Below are positions 36,294 to 47,303 of a DNA stretch of 64,000 nt, in pieces. The position numbers were made by a program, and so were the translations under genes. Origin of the DNA: Sulfurimonas sp. (GTDB lineage: Bacteria > Campylobacterota > Campylobacteria > Campylobacterales > Sulfurimonadaceae). The DNA lies in assembly GCF_041583195.1 (NCBI RefSeq), contig NZ_JBFHGL010000012.1:1-64000 (forward strand). Direction: 5' to 3'. How positions within the stretch are numbered: position 1 is the stretch's first letter; each line of letters starts with the position of its first letter. The notes under the pieces were generated by a model that was not told the origin of the DNA, did no database searches, and saw nothing but the letters and a program-made list of their open reading frames with translations.

Positions 36294-39200
36294 ATCTCAT
36301 CTCCTGTTACATGTCTTTTTTCAAACTCGTTTACAAGGTTTGTATAACGATTATACTGTGCCTGAGCATGTGCACCTGCATCATGCAAGAACTGTTTTGC
36401 ATCATCTATATTCATCTTCTCAACCATTTTAAAGCGTGTCTCGTTGTACATAAACTCTTTTACACCTACTTTTGGCTCTTTATAGTCAAGTGTAAGCGGA
36501 TTTTTACCCTCATCACGTAGATCAGGGTTATATCTAAATATAGGCCAAATACCGCTATCTACTGCAAGCTTTTGCTGATTCATCCCATAGCGCAAGTCAT
36601 AACCGTGTGCAACACAGTGTGAATAAGCTATGATGATCGATGGTCCATCATAACTCTCCGCTTCCATAAAAGCTTTTACAGTCTGCTTATCACTTGCTCC
36701 CATAGCTACTTTAGCTACATACACGTTCTCATAAGCGATCGCCATCATTGCCAAGTCTTTTGGCATCTGAGCTTTTCCGTTTGCTGCAAATTTTGCAACA
36801 GCTCCAGTAAGTGTCGCTTTAGATTGTTGTCCGCCAGTGTTTGAATAAACCTGAGTATCAAGTACCAAAATGTTTACATTGCGTCCGCTTGCAAGCACAT
36901 GGTCAAGACCTCCGTAACCAATGTCATATGCCCAGCCGTCACCGCCCATGATCCAGACAGATTTTTTAACCAAGTAATCTGAGAGTTCCTCAAGACGTTT
37001 TGCTTCATCACCATCAATTGCTTTGAGGCTCTCTTTTAATTCTGCGACGAAATCGCGCTGTTTGTAGATATCACCCTCTTCTTTCTGTGGATTTTCAAGT
37101 ATATTATTAACAAGCTTTTCATCCAGTTTATCTTTAAGTGCTACAAGCAACTCTTTTGCCTGCTCACTATGCTTGTCTACCGTAAGCCTAAATCCCAGTC
37201 CAAACTCCGCATTGTCTTCAAAAAGTGAATTTGACCATGCAGGTCCACGACCTTCTTTGTCTTTTCTCCATGGAGTTGTTGGAAGATTACCGCCGTAAAT
37301 AGATGAACATCCTGTTGCATTTGCTATAAGCATTCGATCACCAAAAAGTTGAGAAGCAAGTTTCACATAAGGTGTTTCGCCACAACCAGGACACGCTCCT
37401 GAGAATTCAAAAAGAGGTTCTAAAAACTGACTCTCTTTAACCTTGGAGTGATCAAACTTACTTCTATCCATCTGAGGAAGATTTAAAAAATAATCCCACT
37501 GCTGTGCTCCACTCTCACGAAGAGGAAGTTGTGGGGCCATATTGATCGCTTTTAAATTCGTTTGCGATTTGTTTTTTGCCGGACACACCTCAACACAAAG
37601 CGCACATCCCGTACAATCTTCAACCGCTACTGAGATCATAAACTGATCATCATCTCCAAACTCTTTACCTTTGGCTTTAACAAACGAGAAAGCTTTTGGA
37701 GCATCTTGAAGCTGGGACGAATCTACAACTTTTGATCTAATTACAGAGTGTGGACATACAAGTACACACTTGTTACACTGAATACAAACATCACTGTCCC
37801 ATACAGGTACCTCTTGAGCGATATTTCGTTTTTCAAATTCAGTTGTTCCGGTTGGCCAGGTACCATCATCCGGCATTGCACTAACTGGAAGCTCATCACC
37901 TTTGTTTTCTATTATTTTTTTAGTTACGTTTTCTACAAACTCACTGTACTTACCTTTGATGATCGGCTGCATCTGAGTATTGCCTTGTGGTGACTGAGGC
38001 ACGTCAACTTCAAAAAGATTCTCTAAGGTATTCTCAACGGCTTGAAAGTTCATAGCGACTATCTGCTCACTTTTATGTCCGTATGTTTTTTTGATAGCAC
38101 CTTTTATTTTTTCAATAGCCTCATCTCGCTCCAATATGCCCGATATTGCGAAAAAACATGTCTGCATTATTGTGTTTATACGTGAACCCATACCTGACTT
38201 TTTGGCAACAGAATATGCATCTATGGCATAAAACTTTAATTTGTTCTCAATAATATGCTTTTGCGCATCTACAGGAAGTCTTGCAAACACTTCATCTTTT
38301 GCAAAAGGCGTGTTTAGTAAAAATGTACCTTCAGTTTTTATGTTTGAGAGAATGTCAAACTTCTCCATAAATACACTCTGATGGCACGCCACAAAATCAG
38401 CCTGTTGGATCAGATAAGTTGAATGTATGGGGCGTGGACCAAAACGCAGGTGCGATGTTGTCATTGAACCTGATTTTTTAGAATCGTACACAAAATAACC
38501 CTGCGCGAAATTATCTGTCTCTTCACCTATAATCTTAATCGAATTTTTATTCGCACCAACTGTTCCATCTGATCCAAGACCGTAAAAAAGTGCTTCAATA
38601 GTGTCGTCATCTTTTATGATAAAACTTTTATCATACTCTATACTCGTATTTGTCACATCATCATTTATACCGACTGTGAAATGTTTTTTAGGTGATTTTT
38701 TTGTAAGCTCATTAAAAAGCCCTCTAATCATTGCAGGTGTAAACTCTTTTGATGAAAGCCCAAAACGCCCCGCTGTAACGATCGGCATATTAAACGGCAG
38801 TTTGCCTTCACAATTGAGTTCAAATAATGCTGTAATAACATCATGGTATAAAGGCTCCGCTTGTGAACCTGATTCTTTTGTGCGATCAAGCACTGCAATG
38901 GCTTTAACACTTTTTGGAAGTGCATTTGCAAATGCCTCTTTAGCAAACGGCAGTGCCAGACGTACTTTAATTACGCCTACTTTTTCGCCTTGACTTGAGA
39001 GATGTTCACAATACTCATGTGCAGCTTCTGCACCCGAACCCATCAAAACTATAACTTTTTCAGCCTCAGAGTGACCTACATAATCAAACAAGTTGTATTG
39101 TCTGCCTGTAAGTGAAGCAAACAGATCCATCTGCTCTTGCAGTATAGCAGGAAGTGCTTTATAGTATTTGTTTACACTCTCACGCCCTTGAAAATATACA

Positions 39201-39865
39201 TCAGGGTTTTGTGATGTACCTCTGATTATTGGTTTATCAGGTGTCATCGCCCTGCTTCTATGGGCTGAGACAAGTTCATCTTTGATCATTGCTTTTAATA
39301 CGGTCTCATCAAGCAGTTCAACTTTTGACACCTCATGGGATGTGCGAAATCCGTCAAAAAAGTGTAAAAAAGGTATTCGCGAATGAAGTGAAGCAGCTTG
39401 AGAGATTAAAGCAAAATCGTGTGCCTCTTGAACGGAGTTTGAACTAAAAAGTGCGAAACCAGTTTGACGAACACCCATAACGTCTTGATGATCACCAAAA
39501 ATTGAAAGCGCCTGCGCAGCTAATGAACGGGCAGCTACATGAAAAACCGCAGGAGTAAGCTCACCTGCAATTTTATACATATTAGGGATCATTAACAAAA
39601 GACCTTGAGAAGCGGTAAATGTCGTAGTTAAAGCACCACTTTGGAGTGCACCATGCACAGCACCCGAAGCCCCACCCTCACTTTGCATCTCCATAACTTC
39701 AGGAATAGTTCCAAAAATATTTTTCTCATTCCTAGCAGAGTATATATCACTAAGTTCACCCATAGGAGAAGATGGAGTAATCGGATATATTGCAATAACT
39801 TCATTTATTTTATGGGCTACACGAGCAACAGCTTCATTTCCATCAATCATCACATATTTAGGCAT
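36290..39865 (-). CDS. nifJ: Pyruvate:ferredoxin (flavodoxin) oxidoreductase, single-chain
   Basis: A 1191-residue homodimeric-type PFOR. It links pyruvate and acetyl-CoA plus CO2 through low-potential ferredoxin. Domains in order: alpha/TPP pyrimidine-binding part (YPITPSSPMGE), the gamma domain, two [4Fe-4S] ferredoxin clusters (CIQCNKCVLVCP and CTGCALCVEVCP), and the beta/TPP domain (ACPGCGETPYVKL, GGDGWAYDIGYGG, SNTGGQQSK). In reductive-TCA organisms it would fix CO2, but many campylobacterotes use a four-subunit form. The ATG at 39865 has AAGGAG seven bases upstream; the frame is open to 39889. Confidence 0.97.
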   Translation of the reverse strand: MPKYVMIDGNEAVARVAHKINEVIAIYPITPSSPMGELSDIYSARNEKNIFGTIPEVMEMQSEGGASGAVHGALQSGALTTTFTASQGLLLMIPNMYKIAGELTPAVFHVAARSLAAQALSIFGDHQDVMGVRQTGFALFSSNSVQEAHDFALISQAASLHSRIPFLHFFDGFRTSHEVSKVELLDETVLKAMIKDELVSAHRSRAMTPDKPIIRGTSQNPDVYFQGRESVNKYYKALPAILQEQMDLFASLTGRQYNLFDYVGHSEAEKVIVLMGSGAEAAHEYCEHLSSQGEKVGVIKVRLALPFAKEAFANALPKSVKAIAVLDRTKESGSQAEPLYHDVITALFELNCEGKLPFNMPIVTAGRFGLSSKEFTPAMIRGLFNELTKKSPKKHFTVGINDDVTNTSIEYDKSFIIKDDDTIEALFYGLGSDGTVGANKNSIKIIGEETDNFAQGYFVYDSKKSGSMTTSHLRFGPRPIHSTYLIQQADFVACHQSVFMEKFDILSNIKTEGTFLLNTPFAKDEVFARLPVDAQKHIIENKLKFYAIDAYSVAKKSGMGSRINTIMQTCFFAISGILERDEAIEKIKGAIKKTYGHKSEQIVAMNFQAVENTLENLFEVDVPQSPQGNTQMQPIIKGKYSEFVENVTKKIIENKGDELPVSAMPDDGTWPTGTTEFEKRNIAQEVPVWDSDVCIQCNKCVLVCPHSVIRSKVVDSSQLQDAPKAFSFVKAKGKEFGDDDQFMISVAVEDCTGCALCVEVCPAKNKSQTNLKAINMAPQLPLRESGAQQWDYFLNLPQMDRSKFDHSKVKESQFLEPLFEFSGACPGCGETPYVKLASQLFGDRMLIANATGCSSIYGGNLPTTPWRKDKEGRGPAWSNSLFEDNAEFGLGFRLTVDKHSEQAKELLVALKDKLDEKLVNNILENPQKEEGDIYKQRDFVAELKESLKAIDGDEAKRLEELSDYLVKKSVWIMGGDGWAYDIGYGGLDHVLASGRNVNILVLDTQVYSNTGGQQSKATLTGAVAKFAANGKAQMPKDLAMMAIAYENVYVAKVAMGASDKQTVKAFMEAESYDGPSIIIAYSHCVAHGYDLRYGMNQQKLAVDSGIWPIFRYNPDLRDEGKNPLTLDYKEPKVGVKEFMYNETRFKMVEKMNIDDAKQFLHDAGAHAQAQYNRYTNLVNEFEKRHVTGDEI

Positions 39866-39984
39866 TGAACTACTCCTTGGTTTAAACAATAATACTTATA
39901 CACCATTATACATAAATCATCAGAAAATATTATAATTTATGATTTATACCCCATAAAGCCTATCTTTTATAGTACTTTTTCTAA

Positions 39985-40013
39985 CTTGCACTTATTAAAT
40001 AAATAGGTATAAT
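39985..40013 (+). promoter_or_regulatory. Candidate promoter of the maltoporin-binding protein-GGDEF operon
   Basis: -35-like CTTGCA (39985-39990), 17-base spacer, -10 TATAAT (40008-40013), 34 bases before the ATG at 40048. The rest of the 182-base gap between divergent nifJ and this gene shows no other feature. Confidence 0.5.
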
Positions 40014-40023
40014 GTTTATATAA

Positions 40024-41304
<1,281 letters not shown>

Positions 41305-41315
41305 AGGGGAAAGTG

Positions 41316-42299
41316 GTGTTAAGAACTTATTTTTTTAAGGTTTTAGTATTATTAAGTGTTGTTTTTTCATATAACTTACCAGCAGATCAGCCAATAAAAC
41401 ATAACAACAAAGAGATTGTTTACATTGTATCTGACACAAGAATACCTTTTTGGTCCATTATGGCTAAAGGTGTTGAGTCAAAAGCAAAAGAGCTAGGTTA
41501 TGGATTTTCACTTTACACAGCTGATAATATATTAAAAAAAGAGCTGCAAAACACGGTTAAAACCATTAAACAAAAACCTGCAGGAGTTATACTCTCACCG
41601 ACAAACTCTTCCTCAGCAGTAACTATTTTAAAACTTTTAAAAAATGCGAACATACCGGTTGTGATCTCAGACATCGGGACTGACAGCGGGGAATATGTAT
41701 CTTTTATCTCTTCAAACAATGAGCAGGGTGCCTATGATATAGGAAGAGTTTTAACAAAAGAGATGAAGAAACGCGGTCTTGATTACGGGACTGTAGGAAT
41801 TATATCTATCCCTCAAACACGTGAAAACGGTAAAGCAAGAACACAAGGATTTATGAGAGCTTTAAACGAAGCCGATATAAAAGCTTCAAATCTATACCAG
41901 CAAGTTGATTTTTCATATAAAGAAACATATGACTTTTCTATGGAACTGATACATAACGACCCAAATCTTCGTGCCATATGGCTTCAAGGATCTGACAGAT
42001 ATAAAGGTGCACTAGACGCTATTAAAAAAGCCGGGAAAAAAGGAAAAATTCTGCTTATATGTTTTGATGCAGAACCTATCTTTTTAGAACTTATTCCAAA
42101 TGGTGTACTTGTAGGTGCAGCGATGCAGCAACCGTTTTTAATGGGTGAGAAAGCTGTTGAGAGTCTAGATGCACATCTGAACTCACTAGATGTCGCGCGT
42201 AAACAACAGCTCCCTATTTTAGCTATATCTAAAGAGAATATAAAAGAAAACCTAAAAACAATACATAGAAATGTTTTAGGTTTGAATGCAAAAAAATGA
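41316..42299 (+). CDS. Periplasmic sugar-binding protein (RbsB-like), orphan
   Basis: A 327-residue class I periplasmic binding protein. A signal peptide (about 1-22) precedes EIVYIVSDTRIPFWSIMAKGVESKAKELGY, VILSPTNSSSAV, VVISDIGTDS and IWLQGSDRYKGALDAIKKAGK, the Peripla_BP_4/RbsB pattern. The frame opens at TTG 41295, inside lamB, but the GTG at 41316 has GAGGGG six bases upstream and gives a clean signal peptide. No ABC permease is nearby. It lies between the maltoporin-like gene and the GGDEF-EAL sensor, with 15 bases to the latter. This recalls the NspS-MbaA pair of Vibrio cholerae, where a binding protein controls a GGDEF-EAL enzyme. Confidence 0.85.
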   Translation: MLRTYFFKVLVLLSVVFSYNLPADQPIKHNNKEIVYIVSDTRIPFWSIMAKGVESKAKELGYGFSLYTADNILKKELQNTVKTIKQKPAGVILSPTNSSSAVTILKLLKNANIPVVISDIGTDSGEYVSFISSNNEQGAYDIGRVLTKEMKKRGLDYGTVGIISIPQTRENGKARTQGFMRALNEADIKASNLYQQVDFSYKETYDFSMELIHNDPNLRAIWLQGSDRYKGALDAIKKAGKKGKILLICFDAEPIFLELIPNGVLVGAAMQQPFLMGEKAVESLDAHLNSLDVARKQQLPILAISKENIKENLKTIHRNVLGLNAKK

Positions 42300-42314
42300 C
42301 AGGGATATTTGTAA

Positions 42315-45137
42315 ATGCCGTTTAAGTACAACACATCGATCTATTTAACTCTTGCACTAACCATAATGTTTACCGTTATGTTAGTATTGGCAGTTCATAC
42401 AAGAGCAAGTTATGTTGAACTTAAATCAAAAGCCGTAGTAGAGATGAAGAAGAACTCATCAAAAACTATAGAGCTTCTAACAAAAAATATCTCAGATGAT
42501 ATAGAATCTTATGCAGTTAACGATTACGATAAAATCGTAGGTAACGAGATGAAACTATCTCAACATCTTGCTATTATAGTTAAAGACTATAATATGGGTG
42601 AAATACTTGGAAGTAAAGTATACATAAGCGGGAAAATAAGAAAAAGTACGAACATAATTGTTGATTATGACCAAAACAACCTTGAACACACTGAGCTTGT
42701 AAGAAAAGCTTTCTTCAAACAAAGTAAAGATATACTCTCTTCACATGGAAAGGTCATAGGAAATATCACTGTTTATATATCTGATAGATATCTGCAAAGT
42801 AAATTAAACGAACTAATCAAAGATTCAATCTTAGAATTTTTCCTAATCGGTACAGTATTGGCTATAGCACTTTTTATAACTATGTATCTCTTTATCGTAA
42901 AACCGATATCAGACATCTCATATATCTTAACAAAACAAGACGAGGACGGAATTCCTACTGATCCTTTAAGTTTAAACGGACCAAAAGAGGTCTCAAGACT
43001 TGCACAAACAATAAACTATATGCTTGACTCTATAAAAAAATCAAGACTAAAAATTGATATGCAGAATAAAGAACTGATCAACGAGCGTGATAGGTTTGAG
43101 CTGGCAGTAGACGGTACGCAAGACGGTTTATGGGACTGGGATATGCAAAATGACATAGTCACTTTTTCAGATAGATTTTACGAAATGCTAGGATATGAAA
43201 AAAACGAGATTATACAGACGGCAGAAGGATGGAATAAACTTGTCCATCCTGAAGATCTAAAAGATTCAAATCAAGTATTAAGAGATTACTTAAATGACCA
43301 AGGCAGGTATAAATATGAAAATACTTTTAGAATGCTTACAAAAGATGGAGAATATATTTGGATAACAAGTAGAGGAAAAGCTTTATTTAACGATGATGGC
43401 ACCCCAGTACGTTTTGTAGGTTTTATAACAGATATAACTTCACAGGTTTTACATAATGAGGAACTTGATTATACAGCTAAACACGATATGCTTACAGACC
43501 TTCCAAACAGGTTCTTATTTACAGAATATATTCAAACACTCTTGAATAATACACAAGAAAATAAAACACATATGGCTTTATTATATATAGACCTGGACGG
43601 ATTTAAAGAGATCAACGATGAGTTCGGTCATGTTATAGGGGATTCTATACTTATACACGTAGCGCAAAAAATAAAAAATATTCTGCGTAAAGAGGATTTT
43701 GTCGCTAGACTCGGCGGAGATGAGTTTATTGTAGCTGTTTCAAATTTGGAGAGTACAAATAATGTAGTCCCTATGTTAAATAAGTTTCTAGATACTATTA
43801 GACAAAAAGTGGAAAACCCAAAAGATAAAAATGAATCTTTACATATGACTGCAAGTATCGGTGTTACATTTTACCCTCAAAATAAAGAGATAGGACCGGA
43901 AGCTCTTCTTCGTCAAGCAGATCAGGCAATGTATGATGCTAAAAACCTTGGTAAAAACCAGTATCACATCTTTAATATAGACAGTGACATGGCTAACAAA
44001 GAACATCTACACATAATACAAGATTTTGAACAATCTCTAATAAGTAACGATTTTATACTCTATTATCAACCAAAAGTAGATATGCGTACAAATAAAATTT
44101 ATGGGTTTGAAACTCTTTTAAGATGGCAGCATCCGACAAAAGGTCTTCTTTTCCCTGATGAGTTTTTACCGTATGTTAACCCTCAAAAAGAGTTGATGTT
44201 AAATTTGGGAGAGTGGGTGATCAGCAATGCCTTTGCTCAGTTTTCTAAATGGAAAGAAGCTGGCTATGATTTTGATCTGAGTATAAACATCAGTGCACAT
44301 GAATTTAAAGAGACAAAAACATTTGCACTTCTAAAATCATTACTTAAACAATATCCAAATATTTCACCTAAAGATGTGGAATTCGAAATACTAGAAACTC
44401 ATGCTTTTGATGACATTTCACAAGCAAACAAAATGATAAGCACTTTCCAAGAGTTAGGTTTTAACATAGCTTTAGATGATTTTGGTACCGGTTATTCGAC
44501 ACTTACTTACCTAAAAGATCTAAGCGTTAATACTCTCAAAATAGATAAAAGCTTTGTAATGGATATGCTTCATGATCGTGCAAGCCTCTCAATTCTCGAA
44601 GCTACAATAGCACTTGCGGAAGCTTTTAGATGCGATGTTATTGCTGAGGGTGTTGAGAGTGTAGAACACGGGAATGTTTTAATACAGCTTGGCTGTTACA
44701 AAGCTCAAGGTTACGTGCTTTCAAAACCTATGCCTTCATATGAAGTAGAAACTTGGCTTACATCTTTTCAAGGGCATGATATATGGGAGCAAAACTCTAA
44801 AAAACTCTTTCACGAGCACTCATCATTATATGCAATAGTTGAACATAAACAGTGGGTAAAAAACCTACAAGAACATATAAAAAATCCAGATATCTACCCT
44901 ACTATTCCTGAACTGGATGATCATAGATGTAACTTTCACGAATGGTTATACAATGACGCTAAAAAACATTTTTCAAAAAAAGTGATTGAAAAAATAGATA
45001 ATATGCATGTTAAACTTCATGCAGAGGCTAGAAATGCGCTAAGCGCTCATGGCAAAAAAAGAGAAGAACTTCTTAATGAGATGCTAAATACTCATAAAGA
45101 GATAATAGAAACTATACAATCACAAAACAGTATGTAA
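42315..45137 (+). CDS. Membrane PAS-GGDEF-EAL protein with C-terminal CZB zinc-binding domain
   Basis: A 940-residue inner-membrane c-di-GMP enzyme. Membrane segment about 10-30, small periplasmic domain to about 170, second segment about 172-194, HAMP-like linker, PAS (about 255-375; RFELAVDGTQDGLWDWD), GGDEF (about 385-550; RLGGDEF intact near 464), EAL (about 565-810). EAL reads FETLLRW with DDFGTGYS and AEGVES kept, so both activities are possible. The last 120 residues form a CZB domain (EHKQW, DDHRCNFHEWLY, MHVKLH), a zinc sensor also present in DgcZ, but there at the N-terminus. Its periplasmic partner is probably the RbsB-like protein upstream. Confidence 0.92.
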   Translation: MPFKYNTSIYLTLALTIMFTVMLVLAVHTRASYVELKSKAVVEMKKNSSKTIELLTKNISDDIESYAVNDYDKIVGNEMKLSQHLAIIVKDYNMGEILGSKVYISGKIRKSTNIIVDYDQNNLEHTELVRKAFFKQSKDILSSHGKVIGNITVYISDRYLQSKLNELIKDSILEFFLIGTVLAIALFITMYLFIVKPISDISYILTKQDEDGIPTDPLSLNGPKEVSRLAQTINYMLDSIKKSRLKIDMQNKELINERDRFELAVDGTQDGLWDWDMQNDIVTFSDRFYEMLGYEKNEIIQTAEGWNKLVHPEDLKDSNQVLRDYLNDQGRYKYENTFRMLTKDGEYIWITSRGKALFNDDGTPVRFVGFITDITSQVLHNEELDYTAKHDMLTDLPNRFLFTEYIQTLLNNTQENKTHMALLYIDLDGFKEINDEFGHVIGDSILIHVAQKIKNILRKEDFVARLGGDEFIVAVSNLESTNNVVPMLNKFLDTIRQKVENPKDKNESLHMTASIGVTFYPQNKEIGPEALLRQADQAMYDAKNLGKNQYHIFNIDSDMANKEHLHIIQDFEQSLISNDFILYYQPKVDMRTNKIYGFETLLRWQHPTKGLLFPDEFLPYVNPQKELMLNLGEWVISNAFAQFSKWKEAGYDFDLSINISAHEFKETKTFALLKSLLKQYPNISPKDVEFEILETHAFDDISQANKMISTFQELGFNIALDDFGTGYSTLTYLKDLSVNTLKIDKSFVMDMLHDRASLSILEATIALAEAFRCDVIAEGVESVEHGNVLIQLGCYKAQGYVLSKPMPSYEVETWLTSFQGHDIWEQNSKKLFHEHSSLYAIVEHKQWVKNLQEHIKNPDIYPTIPELDDHRCNFHEWLYNDAKKHFSKKVIEKIDNMHVKLHAEARNALSAHGKKREELLNEMLNTHKEIIETIQSQNSM

Positions 45138-45141
45138 AATA

Positions 45142-46647
45142 ATGAACATACTACTATCTACACTCAATTCAAGATATACTCACAGCTCTTTAGCTCTGAG
45201 ATATATCTATGCCAATTTAAAAGAGTTTCAAAAAAACTCTCAAATTTTAGAATTTAGCATAAACGATGCCCTTCAAAGTGTTGCGGAAAAACTGCTGGAT
45301 GAAAAACCTGATGTTATAGCGCTGGGGGTATATATTTGGAATGCTTCAGAGATCAAAGAGCTGGTCCATATTATTAAAAAAGTATCACCGGAGACGATCA
45401 TAGTTTTAGGCGGTCCGGAAGTATCTCACGAACCTTTTAGGGTTGACTTTTCAGATTCAGACTACATAGTTCAGGGCGAAGGTGAACTTGCTTTTTATGA
45501 GTTGTGTAAGGAGATAAAAAATTCTCCAAGTACTCTTGAAAAAACAAAAATCATAAAACAGAGTATGCCAAATCTAAAAGAGGTAAATCTGCCGTATGAA
45601 TATTACACTGATGAAGATATTCAAAACAGATATATATATGTTGAGATTTCACGCGGATGTCCTTTTGAATGTGAGTTTTGTTTATCTTCCATTGATGAGC
45701 GTGTACGAACATTTGATATAGAAAAAACACTGCAAGAGTTTCAAAAACTGTGGGACAGGGGTGCAAGAAACTTTAAATTCGTGGACAGAACTTTCAATAT
45801 AAACATAAAAACCGCAAATATAATACTCGACTTTTTTTTAGAGAAACAACCACCTTATTTTGCACACTTTGAAGTTATACCAGATCACTTTCCAAGTTCT
45901 ATAAAAGAGAAAATAAAAAGTTTTCCTCATGGAGCACTACAACTGGAAATTGGTATACAGACACTTAATCTGGATGTTGCAAAAAATATATCGAGAAATC
46001 TGAAGTTAGATAAGATCAAAGAGAATATAGCTTTTTTGGAAAATGATACAGATGCCCATATACACCTTGATCTTATTGTCGGTCTTCCGGGTGAGACGCT
46101 TGAGAGGTTTGGAAAGAATTTAGATGAGTTAGTGGGTCTTAGTTCTTGTGAGATCCAAATAGGTATATTAAAAAAACTCTCGGGTACATATATAAACAGA
46201 CACGATATAGAACATGGGATGATCTATAGTGAATACCCGCCCTACGATATATTAAAAAACAACCTTTTATCTTTTAAAGATATACAAATTATGAAACGAT
46301 TTGCCAGATTTTGGGACATTACCTATAACAGCGGAAACTTTAAAAATACTATGAAACTTTTATGGAAAAATGAGAGTGTTTATGAGAACTTTTACAAGTT
46401 TTCCTTATGGATATATGAGCAAACAGATTCAACATATAAGATCTCTTTAATTAGGATGGGTGAACTTTTGTTCATATATCTAAAAGATATTAAAAAACTC
46501 CCTGCAAAAGGCATTGCAGAGCACATGCTTGAAGATATGATGAAACTAAAAGGTCGCTCAATTCCAAGCTATTTAAAACCATATGCTGATGGTTTTAATG
46601 TCCAAGCAAAAAATGGTACATCAGGATTTAATAAACGACAACACTAA
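45142..46647 (+). CDS. B12-binding domain radical SAM protein (DUF4080 type)
   Basis: A 501-residue radical SAM enzyme. The N-terminal cobalamin-binding-like domain (about 1-140) has the DVIALGVYIWNASEI and LGGPEVSHEP segments. The radical SAM core (about 165-370) binds its cluster through CPFECEFC. The C-terminal part matches DUF4080 proteins. Substrate is unknown. A classical DxHxxG cobalamin motif is not visible, so B12 may not be bound. It starts four bases after the GGDEF-EAL gene, but its function shows no link to that operon. Confidence 0.85.
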   Translation: MNILLSTLNSRYTHSSLALRYIYANLKEFQKNSQILEFSINDALQSVAEKLLDEKPDVIALGVYIWNASEIKELVHIIKKVSPETIIVLGGPEVSHEPFRVDFSDSDYIVQGEGELAFYELCKEIKNSPSTLEKTKIIKQSMPNLKEVNLPYEYYTDEDIQNRYIYVEISRGCPFECEFCLSSIDERVRTFDIEKTLQEFQKLWDRGARNFKFVDRTFNINIKTANIILDFFLEKQPPYFAHFEVIPDHFPSSIKEKIKSFPHGALQLEIGIQTLNLDVAKNISRNLKLDKIKENIAFLENDTDAHIHLDLIVGLPGETLERFGKNLDELVGLSSCEIQIGILKKLSGTYINRHDIEHGMIYSEYPPYDILKNNLLSFKDIQIMKRFARFWDITYNSGNFKNTMKLLWKNESVYENFYKFSLWIYEQTDSTYKISLIRMGELLFIYLKDIKKLPAKGIAEHMLEDMMKLKGRSIPSYLKPYADGFNVQAKNGTSGFNKRQH

Positions 46648-46664
46648 ATCCGCTATAATTAAAT

Positions 46665-47303
46665 ATGATTTTGAGAAGTATAGTTTTAATATTTTTATTA
46701 TTTTCTATTACCTATGCTAAAGAGCCTTATGTTGATAACGTTACACTAAAAAAGATAGAACAAAAATACAAAATGTTTGCGAAAAAAAGATTTTTTTTCC
46801 AACAACAAACTTTTGACGGTGTTGAAAAAGCAACAGATATGGAAAAGCTTCACGCCGTAAATGAATTTTATAACGGCGTTAGGTATGCACCCGATATAAA
46901 GGTGTACAATACAAAAGACTATTGGGCTACTCCATATGAGTTTTTAGGCAAAGACAGAGGCGACTGTGAAGACTATGTTATTGCAAAATATTTTGCACTA
47001 AAATATCTTGGTGTTGATACAAAAAAAATGTTTTTTACCTATGTTAGATCAACTAAATTTAAAGCACCGCATATGGTTTTAACTTACTTTAAAACTCCAA
47101 GAAGCGAACCTTTGATTCTTGATAATACTAACCGTAGAATATTCCCTGCATCAAAAAGAAAAGACCTTATCCCGATCTACAACTTTAACGGAGATTCTTT
47201 GTATAAAGCGAGTACAACCGGAACGGGTAAAAAAGTGGAACAAAAAAAATCTCACAAAAAGTGGGATCAACTTCTAAAAAATATGAAAGAGAGAAAAATA
47301 TAA
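46665..47303 (+). CDS. lapG: LapG-like periplasmic transglutaminase-like cysteine protease
   Basis: A 212-residue secreted protease of the bacterial transglutaminase-like cysteine proteinase family (PF06035). A signal peptide (about 1-19) is followed by the catalytic GDCEDYVIAK (Cys), HMVLTY (His) and LDNTNRRIFP (Asp). In Pseudomonas LapG cuts large surface adhesins and is held inactive by the c-di-GMP receptor LapD. A LapD-like gene lies at 53178, which supports the call. A TATAAT at 46654-46659 lies so close to the ATG that translation may be nearly leaderless; no SD is visible. No giant adhesin gene is in the window. Confidence 0.85.
   Translation: MILRSIVLIFLLFSITYAKEPYVDNVTLKKIEQKYKMFAKKRFFFQQQTFDGVEKATDMEKLHAVNEFYNGVRYAPDIKVYNTKDYWATPYEFLGKDRGDCEDYVIAKYFALKYLGVDTKKMFFTYVRSTKFKAPHMVLTYFKTPRSEPLILDNTNRRIFPASKRKDLIPIYNFNGDSLYKASTTGTGKKVEQKKSHKKWDQLLKNMKERKI

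Noticed and set aside
36290-39889. Several antisense frames of 65-130 codons inside nifJ and similar frames inside other long genes
   Set aside because: They lack SD sequences, show no domain, and mirror the codon pattern of the sense gene.
45142-46647. Radical SAM protein as part of a RiPP peptide-modifying cluster
   Set aside because: No precursor peptide, leader-binding protein or dedicated exporter next to it; DUF4080-type proteins usually stand alone.
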